From an uncultured Bacteroidales bacterium (lineage in GTDB: Bacteria; Bacteroidota; Bacteroidia; Bacteroidales; UBA932): a DNA stretch of 42,535 nucleotides. Location of the stretch: the NCBI GenBank assembly GCA_902491795.1, contig CABUIX010000014.1, positions 1 through 42,535 on the forward strand, written 5' to 3'. Both the position numbers and the translations under genes were made by a program. Under the pieces are notes generated by a model. The model was not told the DNA's origin. It did no database searches and was given only the letters and a program-made list of their open reading frames with translations. Shown here piece after piece: positions 1 to 9,024 of this stretch (positions are counted from its first letter, which is position 1; the number at the start of each line of letters is the position of its first letter).

Positions 1-432
1 GGGGATGTTGCGGAGAGAGCCCCTCGGTTTGAACTGTCGGGTGCGACCTACAGCCTCGTGAAGTCCGGGAGTTCCGACATGCTTGGGGAGGTCACGTTCG
101 GCTACAGGATCACGGACCTGCTCAGCGTGTCGGCAAACGGTCTGATGTCGAATCTGCGGGATGACCCGGCATCGACGTGGGCCGGGACGGTGGACTTGTC
201 CGTGCGCCCGGAGGTTGTGAGCGGACTCTACCTTTCGCCGTCAGTGGGACTCGGCGTTGCAGGCGGGAAGCTCGGGTCGGAGAGATACGATGCGAGGATG
301 GTGGTTACAGCCGGAGTGGCGTTGCGCTATGACCTGACGGGGTACCTGTTCTGCGGGATGGAGGCGAAGGTGATAGCGACCACTGGGGTAGGTCTTCCTC
401 TCGTTGGCATCAGGATAGGTTTCCGTTTCTGA
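1..432 (+). CDS. Outer-membrane beta-barrel protein, C-terminal fragment
   Basis: The reading frame is open from base 1, so the gene begins before the window; the GTG at 58 is internal. The visible 143 residues alternate polar and hydrophobic residues in strands of about 8-10 residues joined by short Gly/Asp turns (for example residues ending GYRITDLLSVSANGL and LYLSPSVGLGVAGG). The protein ends in Phe after IGFRF, the usual C-terminal signal recognised by the BAM complex. This supports an outer-membrane barrel of porin or surface-protein type. No plug or ligand domain is visible, so the substrate is unknown. The stop at 430-432 is followed by a noncoding repeat region. Confidence 0.6.
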   Translation, partial: GDVAERAPRFELSGATYSLVKSGSSDMLGEVTFGYRITDLLSVSANGLMSNLRDDPASTWAGTVDLSVRPEVVSGLYLSPSVGLGVAGGKLGSERYDARMVVTAGVALRYDLTGYLFCGMEAKVIATTGVGLPLVGIRIGFRF

Positions 433-1059
433 TGATGTGATGTCAGGCGTCAAGCCTGCCGCCGGTTTGCCGGTGTGCCGTGTCGGGGCATTGCTGTCCT
501 GCCGAGGCGCGCCGGCTGTCTTTTCCGTAGCCGGGGGGATTTTGGGCCGGTTTTCGCGGAAAGCACTGGAGCTTGAAAATCTGCCTGTGCGGGCTTGCGC
601 GACAAATCGTTGATTGCCAATAAGTTGCTTTTGGAGATTGCACAATGATCGGGGTTCGGGAGGTCGGTACCTGTGCGCTGCTTTTCGCGAAACTGGCCTT
701 CTGCGGCCTTGCGAGGCCGATTTGCTGGTCCCTTTCGCACAGGAAGATTTGTAGTCAGGCGGTAATTGGTGGCATTCTCGTCCTTCGTGGCGGGAAACGG
801 CAGGTTGAATATCCGTTGATCCGTGATGGACTGCTCCGTTGACCCTTCCGGTGCCCCGCCGCTCATATGTCATCTGCTGTTTGCTTACCTTTCTCCCACC
901 TCCTGCCCATCCTGGTTGCCGGCTGTTATTGAAGTTTCTCCAGGATAATGTTGCGAGTCCGGTTTATTATTCCAATCTTTACCATAATGGAACCAGCGGG
1001 TTTCATTGGTGCCATGATAACCTGCCGGGTTACAGCCTGAACAAATTAAACTATGCGAA
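433..1059. other. Noncoding region with repeat copy 1
   Basis: This 627-bp gap holds the first copy of the 207-bp repeat (574-780). Bases 433-573 are GC-rich with small inverted repeats but no convincing gene. Bases 781-1059 become more AT-rich toward the transposase start and should contain its promoter, though no clear TAnnTTTG match was found. Open frames on the minus strand here are driven by the repeat, recur at copy 2, and have no family resemblance. Confidence 0.6.
574..780 (+). repeat. 207-bp direct repeat, copy 1 (left of transposase)
   Basis: The segment matches 2033-2239 with five mismatches in 207 bases (about 97.6% identity), same orientation, offset exactly 1459 bp. It contains hairpin-forming units such as GGCCT-TGCG-AGGCC (705-718) and TTTCGCGAAA. 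Hairpin-rich repeats beside a RAYT transposase are typical of REP-like elements mobilised in trans by such enzymes. That this one is mobile is inference. Confidence 0.85.
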
Positions 1060-1911
1060 ATGGAATATTGCCACGTCTACACCAAAGGGCTCAAGAGGAA
1101 CCTTCTCTTCTCTTGTGACGCTGACTTCATCTACGGAATGAACCTGATTCCTAAATCACTTGCAGGGACTGGTGTGGAGCTCCTTGCCTTCTGTCTGATG
1201 GACAACCACCTGCATTTCATACTGAGGGCTCCGAGAGACAGAAGTGCCAGTTTCATTGTCAATTACAAGAAGAGTCTGAGCGCATACATCGCGCTGACCG
1301 GCAGAAGAGTCGGTGAAAAAATCGAGGCCGGGATAAGCAGGATAGATACTGCCGCTTATCTTATGACATCGATTGCGTATGTTTTGCGGAATCCTGTAGT
1401 AGCGGGACTCAACTGTATCCCGCAGGACTACAGATGGAGTTCTGCGGCTGTCTATTTCAGGCGGCGGACGCAGGCCGAAATGGCAGGGTCGCGGACAATT
1501 GGCACGATGTCCTATAAAGACAAGAGGGCAACGATCAAGGGACAACACGATTTTCCGGATGACTGGATGGTTGACAATGACGGAGTGATATTGCCGGAAT
1601 TCTATACGGCTGTTGCCGAGGTGGAAAATCTTTTCACGTCTGTCAGAAGATATATGTATTATCTTTCGGCGAGCCAGGAGGCCGAAGTCAACGGTACCGT
1701 GGGCGAGAAGGTGAGGCTGTGTGATTCGGATTTGAGGAAAGAGGCTGTGAAAGTCTCCCTGGACAAGTTCGGAACGGCTTCGGCCAATTTGCTCGATCAT
1801 GCCCAGAGGTTTGTCATCTGCAAAATTCTGCGGAAAAAATTCGGTGCGTCGTACAAGCAGTTGGGCAGGGTGATGCACATTGACTATGAGTATCTCAAGA
1901 TGATGATATGA
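1060..1911 (+). CDS. REP-associated tyrosine transposase (RAYT, Y1 family)
   Basis: The 283-residue protein belongs to the single-stranded-DNA Y1 transposase group (IS200/REP-associated). The HuH metal-binding motif is visible as MDNHLHFIL around residues 47-55, and the YVLRNPVVAGL segment near residue 107 corresponds to the conserved tyrosine-containing YIxxNPVxAG block that carries the nucleophile. The opening MEYCHVYTKGL is typical of Bacteroidota members. The C-terminal third (FVICKILRKKFGASYKQLG) looks like a helical DNA-binding tail. There is no adjacent tnpB. The gene stands alone between two direct copies of a hairpin-rich repeat, as expected of a domesticated RAYT acting on REP-like sequences. 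ATG 1060 is the only good start before the in-frame stop at 1018. Confidence 0.85.
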   Translation: MEYCHVYTKGLKRNLLFSCDADFIYGMNLIPKSLAGTGVELLAFCLMDNHLHFILRAPRDRSASFIVNYKKSLSAYIALTGRRVGEKIEAGISRIDTAAYLMTSIAYVLRNPVVAGLNCIPQDYRWSSAAVYFRRRTQAEMAGSRTIGTMSYKDKRATIKGQHDFPDDWMVDNDGVILPEFYTAVAEVENLFTSVRRYMYYLSASQEAEVNGTVGEKVRLCDSDLRKEAVKVSLDKFGTASANLLDHAQRFVICKILRKKFGASYKQLGRVMHIDYEYLKMMI

Positions 1912-2435
1912 GGATGGGTGCGTGTGGAGCGAAAATGCCGCAGTTCCTGCAAGTCCAACGGTCAAATTAATCACAGCAGTTCCTTTGACCTCCGCGGTCG
2001 ATCTCCTTAATCTCCGAGAATTTCCGAGCGAATGAAAATCTGCCTGTGCGGGCTTGCGTGCCAAATCGTTGATTGCCAATAAGTTGCTTTTGGAGATTGC
2101 ACAATGATCGGGGTTCGGGAGGTCGGTACCTGTGCGCTGCTTTTCGCGAAACTGGCCTTCTGCGGCCTTGCGAGGCCGATTTGCTGGTCCCTTTCGCACA
2201 GGAAGATTTGTAGCCAGGCGGCAGTTGGTGGCATTCTCGCCTCTGTGGCATTCTCGCCCCTGCTGCGGAGAAGTCCCGTAGCCCCACCCCTCGACGGAGA
2301 AGCGGCCGGTCGGCTTGAGGCCAGATTCTGAGGAGATTAACCTGTTCTGAGGTGCCGGCAGCAGCAAGTCTTCGAAAAATTTGTTACATTTACGGATGCA
2401 ACATTTGCTTCCGTCAGGACGGCGGAATCTGAGAT
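1912..2435. other. Noncoding region with repeat copy 2
   Basis: This gap holds the second repeat copy (2033-2239), then a short tandem reiteration of GTGGCATTCTCGCC near 2228-2256, then the region upstream of xseB. TACATTTA around 2385 resembles a Bacteroidota -7 element with one mismatch, but no matching -33 element sits at the right distance. No gene is supported. Confidence 0.5.
2033..2239 (+). repeat. 207-bp direct repeat, copy 2 (right of transposase)
   Basis: Second copy of the repeat at 574-780, same orientation, five mismatches. Divergence is confined to two spots near the ends, while the hairpin core is identical, suggesting recent duplication or constraint on the core. Flanking sequence differs, so the copies are not part of a larger duplication. 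Confidence 0.85.
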
Positions 2436-2618
2436 ATGGACATGGAAGAATTCGACTACTCAAAGGCCCTGGAAGAACTCGAGCAGATTGCCCGGAAGGT
2501 TGAAGACCCGTCCACGGCCCTGGACGACATGGACAAGTATATCCGCCGCAGCGACGAACTGATCGGCAAGTGTCGCGAATACCTGAGAACACTAAGAACT
2601 AAAACTGATAACTTATGA
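2436..2618 (+). CDS. xseB: Exodeoxyribonuclease VII small subunit
   Basis: The 60-residue acidic helical protein (FDYSKALEELEQIARKVEDP) fits the XseB family, which forms a helical hairpin that binds the XseA catalytic subunit and degrades single-stranded DNA in the cytoplasm. Length is normal for the family. The stop codon overlaps the glgB start in an ATGA, so the two are probably translationally coupled. The usual partner xseA is not in the window; upstream is the transposase/repeat segment. Start at ATG 2436; a second in-frame ATG follows two codons later. Confidence 0.88.
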   Translation: MDMEEFDYSKALEELEQIARKVEDPSTALDDMDKYIRRSDELIGKCREYLRTLRTKTDNL

Positions 2619-4579
2619 CTAAGACAATCTATGTGACCGATCCCTGGCTGGAACCATTCAGGGAGGCCATTGACGTGCGCCATGAGCGCATATTGGCAGA
2701 CAGGAAAAAGCTGGCCGGAGACGGCCCCCTTTCGTCTGCCGTCAACAACCACATTTACTATCCGCTGCACCGTGAGGGCGACAGCTGGGTCATACGCGAA
2801 TGGGCACCCAATGCCACGAGGATTTTCCTGATAGGCGAGGTGAACAACTGGAAGCGCACCGAGGCCTACTCGTTCAGTCCTGTGGGCTCGGGCAACTGGG
2901 AACTCAGGCTCCCGTCGATGTTCCTGCATCACGGCGAACTCTACAAGCTCTGGATCGAGTGGCCGGGCGGTGGCGGTGAAAGGCTGCCGGCCTACGTGAC
3001 CAGGGTGGTCCAGGATCCCGACACCAAGATATTTTCCGCTCAGGTCTGGGACCCCGAACCATACGAATGGAAGTACCGCAGACCTGGAAAGCGCCCGCAT
3101 CCGCTCATCTATGAGTGCCATATCGGAATGAGCTCTGAAGAGGAGAAGGTTTCGAATTTCAGCGAGTTCCGCAAGAATGTCCTGCCGCGCGTGAAGTCCC
3201 TCGGCTACAACGTGCTGCAGATAATGGCACTGCAGGAGCATCCCTACTACGGCTCTTTCGGCTACCAGGTGTCAAACTTCTTTGCCCTTAGTTCCCGTTT
3301 CGGCACTCCGGAAGAGTTCAAGGCCCTCGTGGACGAGGCACACAGGCTCGGGATCGCCGTGGTCATGGACATAGTCCACTCTCATGCCGTCGGCAACGAG
3401 ACCGAGGGACTGAGCAAGCTTGACGGGCACGACGACCTGTATTTCTACAAGGGATCAGCAGGCTATCATCCCGCATGGGGAACCAGATGCTTTGACTACG
3501 GCAAGGATGAGGTCAAGTATTTCCTTCTCGCCAACTGCAAGTACTGGATGGAGGAGTACCATCTCGACGGTTTCCGCTTCGACGGAGTCACCAGCATGCT
3601 CTACTGGGACCATGGCCTGGGCAGGGATTTCGGCAGTTATGACCGTTACTTCGATGTCGGAGTGGATGAGAACGCGGTGAGCTACCTGGCGCTCGCAAAC
3701 ATGCTTATTCACGAAATAAACCCCAATGCGATAACGATAGCGGAAGACGTCAGCGGAATGGCGGGCCTGGCGGCCCCGTTTGAGGCAGGCGGGGTAGGCT
3801 TCGATTTCCGCATGGCGATGGGCATTGCCGACCATTGGATCAAGTGGATCAAGGAGCTCAGCGACGAGCAGTGGAGCATGGGAGGAATCTGGTGGGAACT
3901 CACTAACAAGCGCGCTGACGAGAAGACCATCTCCTACGCCGAATGCCACGACCAGGCTCTCGTTGGTGACAAGACCCTCATTTTCCGCCTGATCGACAAG
4001 GAGATGTACTGGAGCATGAACAAGGATTCGCGCAATCTGGTGATCGACAGGGGAATAGCCCTGCACAAGATGATACGTCTGGTGACTCTCGCCACCTGCG
4101 GGGGCGGATATCTGAATTTCATGGGCAACGAGTTCGGCCATCCCGAATGGATAGACTTTCCCCGCGAGGGAAACGGATGGTCCTACAAGTATGCGCGCAG
4201 GCAGTGGCATCTTGCTGACGATCCCAACCTGAGGTACGGAATGCTCAGGATCTTCGACTCTGCGATGATACATTATGTCAAGAAGGAGAAGATTCTTGAT
4301 TCCGCTCCGGTGCAGCTGTATGTCGATGAATCGAGGAAAGTTTTGATATTCAGCAGGGGAAATAGTATATTTGCGTTCAATTTTAGTCCTACAACATCCT
4401 ATGAGGATTTCAGATTCGCTGCCCCGAAAGGGGAATATGTCATGGCCTTCAGTTCAGATGATTCCGAATTTGACGGCTTCTCCCGTCTGCAATGCGGAGA
4501 AAGGCATTCGGCGGCTGACGGCGAACTCTCACTCTATCTTCCTTGCAGAGTCGCAATAGTCTTGAAAAAAATGATATAG
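2615..4579 (+). CDS. glgB: 1,4-alpha-glucan branching enzyme (GH13)
   Basis: The 654-residue enzyme transfers alpha-1,4 glucan segments to O6 positions, making the alpha-1,6 branches of glycogen. An N-terminal CBM48-like domain (REWAPNATRIFLIGEVNNW, residues 61-79) precedes the GH13 barrel. Conserved regions are DIVHSHA (252-258), GFRFDGV with nucleophile Asp323, IAED with acid/base Glu377, and the CHDQ region with His445-Asp446. An all-beta C-terminal domain follows. It resembles the eukaryote-like GH13_8 branching enzymes common in Bacteroidota. The start overlaps the xseB stop, and the debranching enzyme starts 8 bases after its stop. Confidence 0.95.
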   Translation: MTKTIYVTDPWLEPFREAIDVRHERILADRKKLAGDGPLSSAVNNHIYYPLHREGDSWVIREWAPNATRIFLIGEVNNWKRTEAYSFSPVGSGNWELRLPSMFLHHGELYKLWIEWPGGGGERLPAYVTRVVQDPDTKIFSAQVWDPEPYEWKYRRPGKRPHPLIYECHIGMSSEEEKVSNFSEFRKNVLPRVKSLGYNVLQIMALQEHPYYGSFGYQVSNFFALSSRFGTPEEFKALVDEAHRLGIAVVMDIVHSHAVGNETEGLSKLDGHDDLYFYKGSAGYHPAWGTRCFDYGKDEVKYFLLANCKYWMEEYHLDGFRFDGVTSMLYWDHGLGRDFGSYDRYFDVGVDENAVSYLALANMLIHEINPNAITIAEDVSGMAGLAAPFEAGGVGFDFRMAMGIADHWIKWIKELSDEQWSMGGIWWELTNKRADEKTISYAECHDQALVGDKTLIFRLIDKEMYWSMNKDSRNLVIDRGIALHKMIRLVTLATCGGGYLNFMGNEFGHPEWIDFPREGNGWSYKYARRQWHLADDPNLRYGMLRIFDSAMIHYVKKEKILDSAPVQLYVDESRKVLIFSRGNSIFAFNFSPTTSYEDFRFAAPKGEYVMAFSSDDSEFDGFSRLQCGERHSAADGELSLYLPCRVAIVLKKMI

Positions 4580-4587
4580 TATATATT

Positions 4588-6531
4588 ATGGCATTCTTAA
4601 AATTCAACAAGTCTGAACTTGTAAACCTGGCCTATTCGCTGAAGAGGGAAATCATCTGCGCGAACAAGACCGGTGCGTATTGCAACACGTCGATCCTGAC
4701 GTGCAATACGAGGCGATATCACGGCTTGCTGGCCCTGACGCTTGACCGTTTCGGCGGTGACAGGTTCATGCTTCTGTCTTCGCTTGACGAGAGCCTCGTG
4801 GTGAACGGGAAGCAGTTCAACCTCGGTATTCATTGTTACGGGGACATCTACGAGCCCAGAGGTCACAAGTATATTGTTGACTTCGATGCCGACAGCATAC
4901 CCCAGATAACCTATCAGGTTGGCGAGATGCTGCTGCGCAAGAGCCTGCTTCTCGCACACGACAGGGACCAGCTGATGATCAAGTACGAGCTTCTGAAGGC
5001 TCCTTCATCAGTGAAATTGCTGCTCAAGCCTTTTCTCGCGTTCCGCAACGTGCATGACCTGACGCATCAGAACAGCGCTGCCAACATCTACGGATCCGAA
5101 ATCCAGAACGGAATGGCCTTCAGGATGTATGCCAATTTCCCTGACCTCAACCTTCAGGTCAGCGATCCGAAGGCGCGCTTCGTGAGCGAACCCTACTGGA
5201 ACAACAACATTACCTATTCCGACGAGCGCCGCCGCGGCTACGACTGCGTGGAGGACCTGCTCGTCCCCGGGCGCTTCGAGCTTACGCTCAGGCCTGGCTC
5301 TTCCGTGGTTTTCTCGGCTTCGGAAAGGCAGGAGGAACCTTCGGCATTCAAGCGCGAGTTCACGGCCGGCGTAAAGGCTGTCGGTGAAATCACGAGCTAC
5401 AGGGACCAGTTGCGCCGCTGTGCCGACTCTCTGATAACGGATCACAATAACCGCAAGAAGATCAATGCAGGGTATTCATGGCTGTATACCGGCCTGCTCC
5501 GCGAGACTCTGGCGTCCCTTCCCGGGCTCACCCTGCACGGGCTTGAAAGTCCCAAGCTTTTCGAGGAGATACTCGACAACCTGATCGCCGACGAGCAGGA
5601 GCGGCTCTTCCGCCGCACCACGCAGGTGGAGGCTCCTCTGATGATGGCGGATGACCTTCAGAAATACATTGCATACGGAGCTGACGAAAAGGCCGTGTGG
5701 AAGAAGTACGGCATCATAATACGCGGAATACTGGAGAGCTATCTTCCGGGTGAGCGCCGTGAGATTTCCATGCAGCCGAACGGCCTGCTTTGGGCCCAGA
5801 AGGACAACACCGCGCTGAGTTGGATGAATGCCTATGTGAACGGTCATCCGGTCACTGAGCGCGCCGGCTATCAGGTGGAGACCAACGCCCTTTGGTACAA
5901 CGCCGTTTGCTTTGCAATCGAGATGGAAACCAAGTTCGGGTCCAGGAGAAGCCAGTTCCTCTCCAAGTGGACCGCGATAAGGGACCTGATCAAGGACAAT
6001 TTCCAGAAGACTTTCTGGAGTGAAGAGACGGGGTGCCTGGCCGATTACGTGGACAATGCCGGACAGCATCTTGAGATAAGGCCCAATCAGCTGTGCGCAA
6101 TTTCAAAAAAATATTCTGCTGTTGACGAACTTCTTGTTCCGTCGATACTCAGGGTCATCGACCGCGAACTGGTGACTTCGCGCGGAATCCGCACACTGTC
6201 TCCCCGTGACCTTAACTACAAGGGTGTTTATGAGGGCTCTCAGACAGAGAGGGATCTTGCCTATCATCAGGGAAGCGCAAGACCATTCCTTCTTGATGCC
6301 TATATCAGCATTTCGTTCCGTGTCAAGGGACCGAGTTTCCTCAAGAGGGCTGAATGGCTTGTGGAAGGCTTCTATGCCGACCTGAACAAGCATGGTGTGG
6401 GAGCATTCTCCGAACTCTATGACGGAGATCCACCTCACGAACCTCACGGAGCAATTTCTTCCGCGCTCAGCACGGCTGCGCTTCTGACTGTCGAAAATAT
6501 AATGGACAAATACAGGGAGGAAAACAAATGA
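4588..6531 (+). CDS. Glycogen debranching enzyme (amylo-alpha-1,6-glucosidase type)
   Basis: The 647-residue protein matches the bacterial/archaeal glycogen debranching family (GDE_N plus a GH133-like alpha/alpha barrel), which removes alpha-1,6-linked stubs so that phosphorolysis can continue. The N-terminal domain begins with LVNLAYSLKREIICANKTGAY and the NTRRYHGLL signature. The catalytic barrel is in the C-terminal half, with TLSPRDLNYKGVYEG, YHQGSARPFLL (near 559-569) and GAFSELYDGDPPHEPHG (near 606-622). I chose ATG 4588, whose product begins MAFLKFNKSEL; an upstream in-frame ATG at 4543 lies inside glgB and adds non-conserved residues. The last codons overlap the next gene by ATGA. Confidence 0.9.
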   Translation: MAFLKFNKSELVNLAYSLKREIICANKTGAYCNTSILTCNTRRYHGLLALTLDRFGGDRFMLLSSLDESLVVNGKQFNLGIHCYGDIYEPRGHKYIVDFDADSIPQITYQVGEMLLRKSLLLAHDRDQLMIKYELLKAPSSVKLLLKPFLAFRNVHDLTHQNSAANIYGSEIQNGMAFRMYANFPDLNLQVSDPKARFVSEPYWNNNITYSDERRRGYDCVEDLLVPGRFELTLRPGSSVVFSASERQEEPSAFKREFTAGVKAVGEITSYRDQLRRCADSLITDHNNRKKINAGYSWLYTGLLRETLASLPGLTLHGLESPKLFEEILDNLIADEQERLFRRTTQVEAPLMMADDLQKYIAYGADEKAVWKKYGIIIRGILESYLPGERREISMQPNGLLWAQKDNTALSWMNAYVNGHPVTERAGYQVETNALWYNAVCFAIEMETKFGSRRSQFLSKWTAIRDLIKDNFQKTFWSEETGCLADYVDNAGQHLEIRPNQLCAISKKYSAVDELLVPSILRVIDRELVTSRGIRTLSPRDLNYKGVYEGSQTERDLAYHQGSARPFLLDAYISISFRVKGPSFLKRAEWLVEGFYADLNKHGVGAFSELYDGDPPHEPHGAISSALSTAALLTVENIMDKYREENK

Positions 6532-7817
6532 GAGTTCTGATGTTTGGATGGGAGTTCCCGCCGCATATCGCCGGCGGACTCGGTACTGCCTGCGAGGGAA
6601 TAGTCAAGGGACTTGCCCACAACGGCGTCGAGACCATCTTCGTGATGCCTCATGCCTACGGTGACGAGGACCAGAGCTGCACTACCATCATCAATGCCAG
6701 CGATGTTGCGGTGGCCCACATCAGCGACACTGTCGAAGAGTTCGTGGACCATGTGAAGTACATCACTGTGGATTCCAATATCGTTCCGTATGTCGATCCG
6801 GACGAATATCTTGATGCTGTCGACAACCTCCGGAAGAATCATGTCCATGAGGCGACTGTCGGCTTCGGACAGAAGATAAAGTTCTCGGGCAAATACGGCG
6901 CGAATCTTCTCGAGGAGGTGTCCCGCTATGCACAGGTGGGCGCGACGATTGCCATGGAGCACAAGGATGAGATTGACCTTATCCACGCCCATGACTGGCT
7001 CACGTATCTCGCCGGTGTGGCTGCAAAGGAACTGACCGGCAAACCGCTGGTGGTCCATGTGCATGCCACGTCGTTCGACCGTGGCACGGATGACATGGTC
7101 GATTCGCGCGTCTATGCGATAGAAAAGCGCGGAATGGAAGCGGCTGACCGTGTGGTTACGGTCAGTGACCTCACGCGCAACATAGTGATCAACAAGTACG
7201 GCATTGATCCTGCCAAGGTGGTGACCGTCCACAATGCTGTTGATTTCAGCGGCAGGGACAATATCCAGGTGGAAAGGGGAGTGAAGGACAAGGTCGTCAC
7301 TTTCCTTGGCCGAATCACTTTCCAGAAAGGACCGGAATATTTCATCGAGGCCGCCGCGAAGGTCCTCAAGAGGGTAAAGAACGTCCGTTTCGTCATGGCC
7401 GGAAGCGGAGACATGATGAACCGCGCGATCAGCCACGTGGCCCGTCTCGGAATCGCTGACCATTTCCACTTCACCGGCTTCCTCAGGGGGCAGGAGGTGC
7501 AGAAGATGTTCGCGCTTTCCGACGTCTACATCATGCCTTCGGTCTCCGAACCTTTCGGAATCTCGCCTCTTGAGGCCATGCGCTCCAATGTCCCGAGCAT
7601 CATTTCCTATCAGTCGGGTGCCGCCGAGGTGCTGAAGTATGCCCTGAAGGTGGACTTCTGGGATGTCGATGCCCTTGCGGACGACATCTACGCCCTGCTC
7701 AAATATCCTGCGCTCTCGCATTTCGCGACCAAGCAGGGATACGACGAAGTCAACGAGCTCAAGTGGAACAACGCCACGGCGAAGCTCAAGGAAGTTTATG
7801 AATCAGTAGTGAAGTAA
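6528..7817 (+). CDS. Glycogen synthase-like glycosyltransferase (GT4/GT5 type)
   Basis: A 429-residue GT-B fold transferase. AGGLG at 15-19 corresponds to the nucleotide-sugar loop of glycogen/starch synthases, HAHDW lies at 153-157, the C-terminal Rossmann domain starts with GRITFQKGPEYF (261-272), and SEPFGISPLEAM (340-351) gives the E-x7-E donor-site pair Glu341/Glu349. By position between the debranching and GH57 genes it is the likely chain-elongating synthase of this pathway. The donor (UDP- or ADP-glucose) cannot be read from sequence; no glgC is present nearby. ATG 6528 overlaps the preceding stop by four bases. Confidence 0.88.
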   Translation: MRVLMFGWEFPPHIAGGLGTACEGIVKGLAHNGVETIFVMPHAYGDEDQSCTTIINASDVAVAHISDTVEEFVDHVKYITVDSNIVPYVDPDEYLDAVDNLRKNHVHEATVGFGQKIKFSGKYGANLLEEVSRYAQVGATIAMEHKDEIDLIHAHDWLTYLAGVAAKELTGKPLVVHVHATSFDRGTDDMVDSRVYAIEKRGMEAADRVVTVSDLTRNIVINKYGIDPAKVVTVHNAVDFSGRDNIQVERGVKDKVVTFLGRITFQKGPEYFIEAAAKVLKRVKNVRFVMAGSGDMMNRAISHVARLGIADHFHFTGFLRGQEVQKMFALSDVYIMPSVSEPFGISPLEAMRSNVPSIISYQSGAAEVLKYALKVDFWDVDALADDIYALLKYPALSHFATKQGYDEVNELKWNNATAKLKEVYESVVK

Positions 7818-7821
7818 CAAT

Positions 7822-9024
7822 ATGAAGAAGTCAATCTGCCTTTATTTTCAGGTGCATCAACCGACAAGGCTCCGTCTTTACCGTTTCTTCGACATAGGTA
7901 AGGATTCGCATTATTATGACGATTTTACCAACAGGACCATCCTCAAGAGGATAGCCGAGAAATGCTATCTTCCGATGAACGAGCTTCTCCTCAAGGCCAT
8001 AAAGGACACCAAGGGGAAGTTCAAGATTGCATTTTCGATTTCGGGTTCTGCACTTGAGCAGTTCGACCGTTATGCTCCCGAGGTGACCGAGAGTTTCCGC
8101 AGGCTGGCTGAGACAGGTGCGGTGGAGTTTCTTTGCGAAACTTACAACCATACCCTGGCCTCTTTGATTTCAAAGGATGAGTTCAAGCACCAGGTGCTCA
8201 AGCACAAGGCTGCGATGGAGCAGCATTTCGGTGTCACTCCCAAGGTGTTCCGCAACACTGAGCTCATATATTCCGACAGCATAGGCTGTGATGTACTTGG
8301 TCTCGGTTTCAAGACAATGCTGACTGAAGGAGCCCGCCACATCATGGGCTGGAAGAGCCCCAACTATGTCTACAACAATGACCTTAACCCGAAGCTGAAG
8401 CTGCTTCTGCGCAACTATTCCCTCAGCGACGACATTGCTTTCCGCTTCTCCAACAAGGGATGGCAGGAATGGCCGCTGACTGTGGACAAATATCTCTCGT
8501 GGCTCAAGTCTTCCGACGGCGAAATCATCAATCTTTTCATGGACTACGAGACTTTCGGTGAGCACCAGAGCGCGGACTGCGGAATATTCGATTTCATGGC
8601 CGCTCTTCCGGAAGCAGTCATCAAGGACGGAGAGTATGAATTCGTGACTCCTTCGAGAGCTGCGACCAAGCACAAGTCCGTAGGTGACCTTTCAGTGCCT
8701 GAGCCCATCTCCTGGGCCGACGAGGAGAGGGATCTTTCCGCATGGCTTGGCAACGAACTGCAGCAGGAAGCCTTCAACAAGCTGTATTCGCTTGAGGAGA
8801 AACTTAATACGGTTGACGATGACGCCCTCTGGGCCGACTATGGACATCTCCAGGAGAGTGACCACCTGTACTACATGTGCACAAAGTTCTTCTCGGATGG
8901 AGAAATTCACAGCCGACTGAACCCGTATTCAACGCCGTATGAGGCCTTCATAAACTATATGAACGTGCTCAGCGACTTCATGATAAGAGTAGATAACGCA
9001 ATAGAGGAGAAAAGCAGCAAATGA
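7822..9024 (+). CDS. GH57 family alpha-amylase/glucanotransferase-like protein
   Basis: The 400-residue protein has GH57 hallmarks: FQVHQP at 9-14 (region 1), FRNTELIYSD at 143-152 with the probable nucleophile Glu147, and FMDYETFGEHQ at 239-249 with the probable acid/base Asp241. There is no signal peptide, so it acts in the cytoplasm on stored glucan or malto-oligosaccharides. Whether it hydrolyses or transfers glucan is not decided by these motifs. It starts 4 bases after the synthase stop and ends inside the glgP start, in the same operon. In Bacteroides-type genomes this trio (debranching enzyme, GT, GH57) is commonly adjacent. Confidence 0.9.
   Translation: MKKSICLYFQVHQPTRLRLYRFFDIGKDSHYYDDFTNRTILKRIAEKCYLPMNELLLKAIKDTKGKFKIAFSISGSALEQFDRYAPEVTESFRRLAETGAVEFLCETYNHTLASLISKDEFKHQVLKHKAAMEQHFGVTPKVFRNTELIYSDSIGCDVLGLGFKTMLTEGARHIMGWKSPNYVYNNDLNPKLKLLLRNYSLSDDIAFRFSNKGWQEWPLTVDKYLSWLKSSDGEIINLFMDYETFGEHQSADCGIFDFMAALPEAVIKDGEYEFVTPSRAATKHKSVGDLSVPEPISWADEERDLSAWLGNELQQEAFNKLYSLEEKLNTVDDDALWADYGHLQESDHLYYMCTKFFSDGEIHSRLNPYSTPYEAFINYMNVLSDFMIRVDNAIEEKSSK

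Noticed and set aside
1156..2592. Long minus-strand open frame (478 codons) across the transposase and repeat
   Set aside because: It is antisense to the RAYT gene and xseB, has no family resemblance, and its repeat-derived part recurs in a shorter frame at copy 1; it arises from the base composition of the repeat.
6444..7721. Minus-strand open frame of 425 codons opposite the glycogen synthase gene
   Set aside because: It mirrors the codon bias of the real plus-strand gene, is His/Arg/Val-rich without domain structure, and breaks the operon logic.
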